Assembly: GCA_937907485.1 (NCBI GenBank)
Contig: CALESR010000015.1
Span: 1-26,712 of the forward strand
Length of the DNA: 26,712 nt
Source: an uncultured Paracoccaceae bacterium
Lineage (GTDB): Bacteria; Pseudomonadota; Alphaproteobacteria; Rhodobacterales; Rhodobacteraceae
Direction: 5' to 3'
Below, piece by piece: positions 24,097 to 26,712 of this stretch. Position 1 is the first letter of the stretch. The number at the start of each line of letters is the position of its first letter. A model generated the notes under the pieces. It was not told the origin of the DNA, did no database searches, and worked only from the letters and a program-made list of their open reading frames with translations. A program made the translations under genes and the position numbers.

Positions 24097-25350
24097 ATGG
24101 CCCGCCGCTATTCGGCCCTCGCCCTGGTGCGCGAAGGGATCACTGGACACAAAGGCTGGGTCCGCGCCTGGGAAGCCCCGGAACCGCGCCGCCGCTATGA
24201 CGTGCTGGTGATCGGCGGCGGCGGGCATGGTCTGGCCACCGCCTATTACCTCGCCCGCACTCACGGCATCACCAATGTCGCGGTGATCGAGCGCGGCTGG
24301 CTGGGCGGCGGCAATACCGGGCGCAACACCACGGCGATCCGTTCGAACTATTTCTATCCCGAAAGTGCCGCGCTCTATGACCTTGGGCTGCGGCTGTACG
24401 AGGGTTTGTCGCGCGAGTTGAACTATAACCTGATGGTGTCGCAGCGCGGCAACCTGCAACTGGCGCACAGCCTGCATGACGTGGACATGGGCGCGCGGCT
24501 GGTCAACGCGATGCAGATCAACGGCATCGACGCGCGCTGGCTGGGCCCGGAAGAGGTGCACAGCCTTGTGCCGATCCTGAACCGGGGACCGGCTGCGCGC
24601 TACCGCGTGCATGGCGGCATCTTTCAGCCGCGCGGCGCCACTGCCCGCCATGATGCGGTGGCCTGGGGCTATGCGAGGGCGGCCAGTCGGCTGGGGGTGC
24701 ATATCCTGCAAGGCTGCGCGGTGCAGGACATCCTGATCGAAGGTGGCCGCTGCGTCGGCGTGCGCACCCCGTTGGGCGAGATCCGCGCCGAGCGTGTCGG
24801 CATGGCGGTAGCCGGGGCCTCGCCCGCGCTAGCGGCGATGGCCGGGTTCCGGTTGCCGATCAGCAGCTATACCCTGCAGGCCTGCGTCTCCGAGCCGGTC
24901 AAGCCGGTGCTGAACACCACGCTGATCTCGCCGCCGCTGGGCACCTATGTCAGCCAGTCGGGCAAGGGCGAGATCGTCATCGGCGGGGCGCTCGACCGGA
25001 TGCCGTCGTATGCGCAGCGCGGCAATCTGCCGGTGTTGTCGCAGGTGCTGTCGGGGCTGCTGGAGATGTTCCCCGATTTTCGCCAGCTCCGCCTGATGCG
25101 GCAATGGGGCGGCACCGTCGATGTGACGCCCGACAGTTCGCCCATCCTGGGGCCCAGCCCCTTGCCCGGCCTGTTCCTGAACTGCGGCTGGGGCACCGGC
25201 GGCTTCAAGGCGATCCCGGCGGGCGGCACCTTGCTGGCGCATCTGCTGGCGCATGGCAGCCACCATCCGATCAGCCGCCCCTTCGATCTGGACCGCTTTA
25301 CCACCGGTCGCCTGATCGACGAGGGGGCGGCGGCGGGCATTGCCCATTAG
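24097..25350 (+). CDS. soxB: Sarcosine oxidase subunit beta (SoxB family)
   Basis: A flavoprotein subunit of 417 residues of heterotetrameric sarcosine oxidase, which oxidises N-methyl amino acids with oxygen and delivers formaldehyde-level carbon to tetrahydrofolate. The FAD motif GGGGHG is at 40-45, and GGGNTGRNTTAIRSNYFYP (70-88) is a family hallmark. H185 in ATARHDAVAWGYARA corresponds to the histidine that holds FMN covalently in characterised SoxB. The C-terminal LRLMRQWGGTVDVTPDSSPILG and LFLNCGWGTGGFKAIPAGG blocks complete the DAO fold. AGGA lies six bases before the ATG; an upstream in-frame extension lies in the MttB gene and is not needed. It is nine bases before soxD. The family name follows sequence similarity; the true N-methyl substrate here may be larger than sarcosine. 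Confidence 0.94.
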   Translation: MARRYSALALVREGITGHKGWVRAWEAPEPRRRYDVLVIGGGGHGLATAYYLARTHGITNVAVIERGWLGGGNTGRNTTAIRSNYFYPESAALYDLGLRLYEGLSRELNYNLMVSQRGNLQLAHSLHDVDMGARLVNAMQINGIDARWLGPEEVHSLVPILNRGPAARYRVHGGIFQPRGATARHDAVAWGYARAASRLGVHILQGCAVQDILIEGGRCVGVRTPLGEIRAERVGMAVAGASPALAAMAGFRLPISSYTLQACVSEPVKPVLNTTLISPPLGTYVSQSGKGEIVIGGALDRMPSYAQRGNLPVLSQVLSGLLEMFPDFRQLRLMRQWGGTVDVTPDSSPILGPSPLPGLFLNCGWGTGGFKAIPAGGTLLAHLLAHGSHHPISRPFDLDRFTTGRLIDEGAAAGIAH

Positions 25351-25359
25351 GAGAGCGAG

Positions 25360-25602
25360 ATGCAGAGTTTCCCCTGTCCCTTTTGTGGCCCCCGCCCGGA
25401 GACCGAGTTCCGCCATGACGGCGAGGCCGGCAAGCTGCGCCCCGCGTTGAGCTGCACGGACACGGAATGGTCGCTGTATCTGCGCGCGCGCACCGCCGCG
25501 CGTGGGCCGTCGCGCGAAATCTGGACGCATTTGCCCTGTATGGAGACCTTTGTGCTGCAGCGCGACACGCTGAGCCACCGGGTCGGTGAGGTGGCGCCGT
25601 GA
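25360..25602 (+). CDS. soxD: Sarcosine oxidase subunit delta (SoxD family)
   Basis: A zinc-binding small subunit of 80 residues. The N-terminal CPFCG gives C6 and C9, and WTHLPC gives H57 and C60, the expected ligand set (C, C, H, C). The spacing between the last two is H-x2-C rather than the H-x3-C that I recall from characterised SoxD, and the middle part (RARTAARGPSREIW) diverges from the usual RDNPKG stretch. GGAGAG precedes the ATG. Its stop overlaps the GTG start of the alpha subunit (GTGA), so the two are translationally coupled. Confidence 0.9.
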   Translation: MQSFPCPFCGPRPETEFRHDGEAGKLRPALSCTDTEWSLYLRARTAARGPSREIWTHLPCMETFVLQRDTLSHRVGEVAP

Positions 25603-26712
25603 GCGGCCAACGTATCCCCGGCGGAACCGAGATCGACCGCAGCCGGGCACTCCACTTTGACTTTGACGGCCAGCGGATCGCGGGGTTTGCGGGGGACACC
25701 ATCGCCTCGGCGTTGATCGCCGCCGGGGTGTCGGTGGTTGGCCGCAGCTTCAAGTATCACCGCCCGCGCGGGATCTGGGGTTGGGGGCCAGAGGAACCCA
25801 ACGCCATCGTCGATGTGACCGGCGACAGCCACCGGCCGAATTGCCGCGCCACGCTCGAACCCGCGCGCGACGGCCTGACGGTGCGCAGCGTCAACGGCTG
25901 GCCCGATGCGGCGCGCGACCGGCTGGCGGTGATCGACCGCTTCGCCCGGTTCCTGCCCGCGGGATTTTACTACAAGACCTTTCTCTGGCCCAACTGGCGC
26001 CTGTTCGAGCCCGGCATCCGGGCCATGGCCGGGCTGGGCCGGGTTCGACTGGGCAGCGCCGGTTTTGCCGCGCAGGCGCCCGAGGACGCGCGCTGCGATC
26101 TGCTGGTGGTCGGCGCCGGGCCTGCCGGGGTGCTGGCGGCCCTGAGTGCCGCCGAGGCCGGGCGCGATGTGGTGCTGGTCGAACAGGCGCCCCACGCCGG
26201 GGGCAGCCTGCGGCTGCGGCAGGCGCAGATCGACGGGATGGACGGCGCGGAGTGGCTGCGCGCCGCGCTGGCCCGTCTGGCGGCGGCGGGGGCGCGCGTC
26301 TGGCTGCGGACCTGTGCCTTTGGCGTCTATGACCACGGGCTTGTCGGCCTGGCCCAGGGGGTTGGTGACGGCGCGCGGCTGGTGCGGTTGCGGCCAAGGC
26401 AGACGATCCTTGCCACCGGAGCGATCGAACGCGGCCTGCCCTTTGCCAACAACGACCGCCCCGGGGTGATGTCGGCCGAGGCGGCGCTGGCCTATCTGCG
26501 CCTGCAGGGCGCGCTGGTTGGGCGGCGGGTGGCGGTGGCGCTGGCCTCGGACGCCGGGCTGGAACCGGCGCAGGCGCTGGCCGCCGCCGGGGCCGAGGTG
26601 ACGCTGATCGACGCGCGCGGCGCTGCGGGGCAGGACGCGCTGCCCTGCCTGTCCGGGCGGATTGCCGCGGTGCAGGGGCGCGACCGGGTCCGCGGGGTGA
26701 CTCTGGACAGTG
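25599..26712 (+). CDS. soxA: Sarcosine oxidase subunit alpha (SoxA family), 3' end beyond the window
   Basis: The first 371 residues of the large NAD- and folate-binding subunit; the frame is open at the window edge. It begins with GTG overlapping the soxD stop (GTGA). The N-terminal domain shows FDFDGQRIAGFAGDTIASAL and VVGRSFKYHRPRGI, the standard SoxA opening. A Rossmann motif, LLVVGAGPAGVLAALSAAEAG, lies near 169-189 with the VLVEQ acidic end just after. The segment ATGAIERGLPFANNDRPGVM near 273-292 is also characteristic. Full SoxA proteins are close to 950-1000 residues, so about two thirds, including the GcvT-like folate domain, and presumably soxG, should follow outside the window. 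Confidence 0.92.
   Translation, partial: MSGQRIPGGTEIDRSRALHFDFDGQRIAGFAGDTIASALIAAGVSVVGRSFKYHRPRGIWGWGPEEPNAIVDVTGDSHRPNCRATLEPARDGLTVRSVNGWPDAARDRLAVIDRFARFLPAGFYYKTFLWPNWRLFEPGIRAMAGLGRVRLGSAGFAAQAPEDARCDLLVVGAGPAGVLAALSAAEAGRDVVLVEQAPHAGGSLRLRQAQIDGMDGAEWLRAALARLAAAGARVWLRTCAFGVYDHGLVGLAQGVGDGARLVRLRPRQTILATGAIERGLPFANNDRPGVMSAEAALAYLRLQGALVGRRVAVALASDAGLEPAQALAAAGAEVTLIDARGAAGQDALPCLSGRIAAVQGRDRVRGVTLDS

Noticed and set aside
24144..24150. TGGACAC half-site like operator A
   Set aside because: Lies inside the SoxB coding sequence, has no matching right arm (CAAAGGCTGG follows) and no promoter-like elements.
1..26712. CRISPR arrays, tRNA or rRNA genes, insertion sequences
   Set aside because: No regularly spaced direct repeats, no cloverleaf or rRNA-like sequence and no transposase-like frame or terminal repeats were seen by eye on either strand.

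Overview
The window looks like a catabolic accessory region from a high-GC alphaproteobacterium, most probably of the Rhodobacteraceae/Roseobacter type. The reasons are the very GC-rich third codon positions, the canonical soxB-soxD-soxA order, a twin-arginine-exported family 5 binding protein, an M24 protein with DddP-like metal spacing, and a DMGDH-type/MttB-type gene pair. I cannot name the species.

Layout: positions 1-590 hold no convincing gene. On the minus strand, 591-2639 is a soluble PAS-PAS-PAS chemoreceptor. Everything after it runs on the plus strand. A self-sufficient cytochrome P450 fused to a phthalate-dioxygenase-reductase-like module (2900-5215) comes first, then a DddP-like M24 metalloprotein (5374-6594). 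Next is a dipeptide/oligopeptide-type ABC importer (6687-11551: Tat-exported binding protein, two permeases, one ATPase polypeptide with two nucleotide-binding domains). After that come an AspC/TyrB-like aminotransferase, an ACMSD-like amidohydrolase and a metallo-beta-lactamase-fold protein (11644-14780), then a TetR regulator (about 14885-15532). The last unit is a tightly packed operon from 15666 to the window end: VOC protein, DUF1185 protein, FAH-family hydrolase, beta-hydroxyacid dehydrogenase, FAD aromatic-type monooxygenase, DMGDH-like protein, non-pyrrolysine MttB homologue, and sarcosine oxidase subunits beta, delta and alpha (alpha cut by the window edge).

The most useful new observation is a 16-bp imperfect palindrome, approximately TGGACA-N4-TGTCCA. 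It sits at four promoters, at 5319, 6609, 11575 and 15587, directly before the M24 gene, the importer operon, the aminotransferase operon and the large VOC-sox operon. At three of these the half-site overlaps a plausible -35 hexamer; at the fourth the site runs into a TATAAT box. This ties four transcription units into one probable regulon, with the resident TetR protein as the simplest candidate regulator.

Working model (inference): a nitrogen-containing, N-methylated and possibly aromatic or peptide-like compound is imported by the ABC system. It is then oxidised (FAD monooxygenase, perhaps P450), transaminated, decarboxylated or hydrolysed (ACMSD-like, VOC, FAH, MBL proteins), and stripped of N-methyl groups by the MttB-like, DMGDH-like and sarcosine oxidase proteins, which would feed one-carbon units to tetrahydrofolate. 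The exact substrate cannot be read from the sequence.
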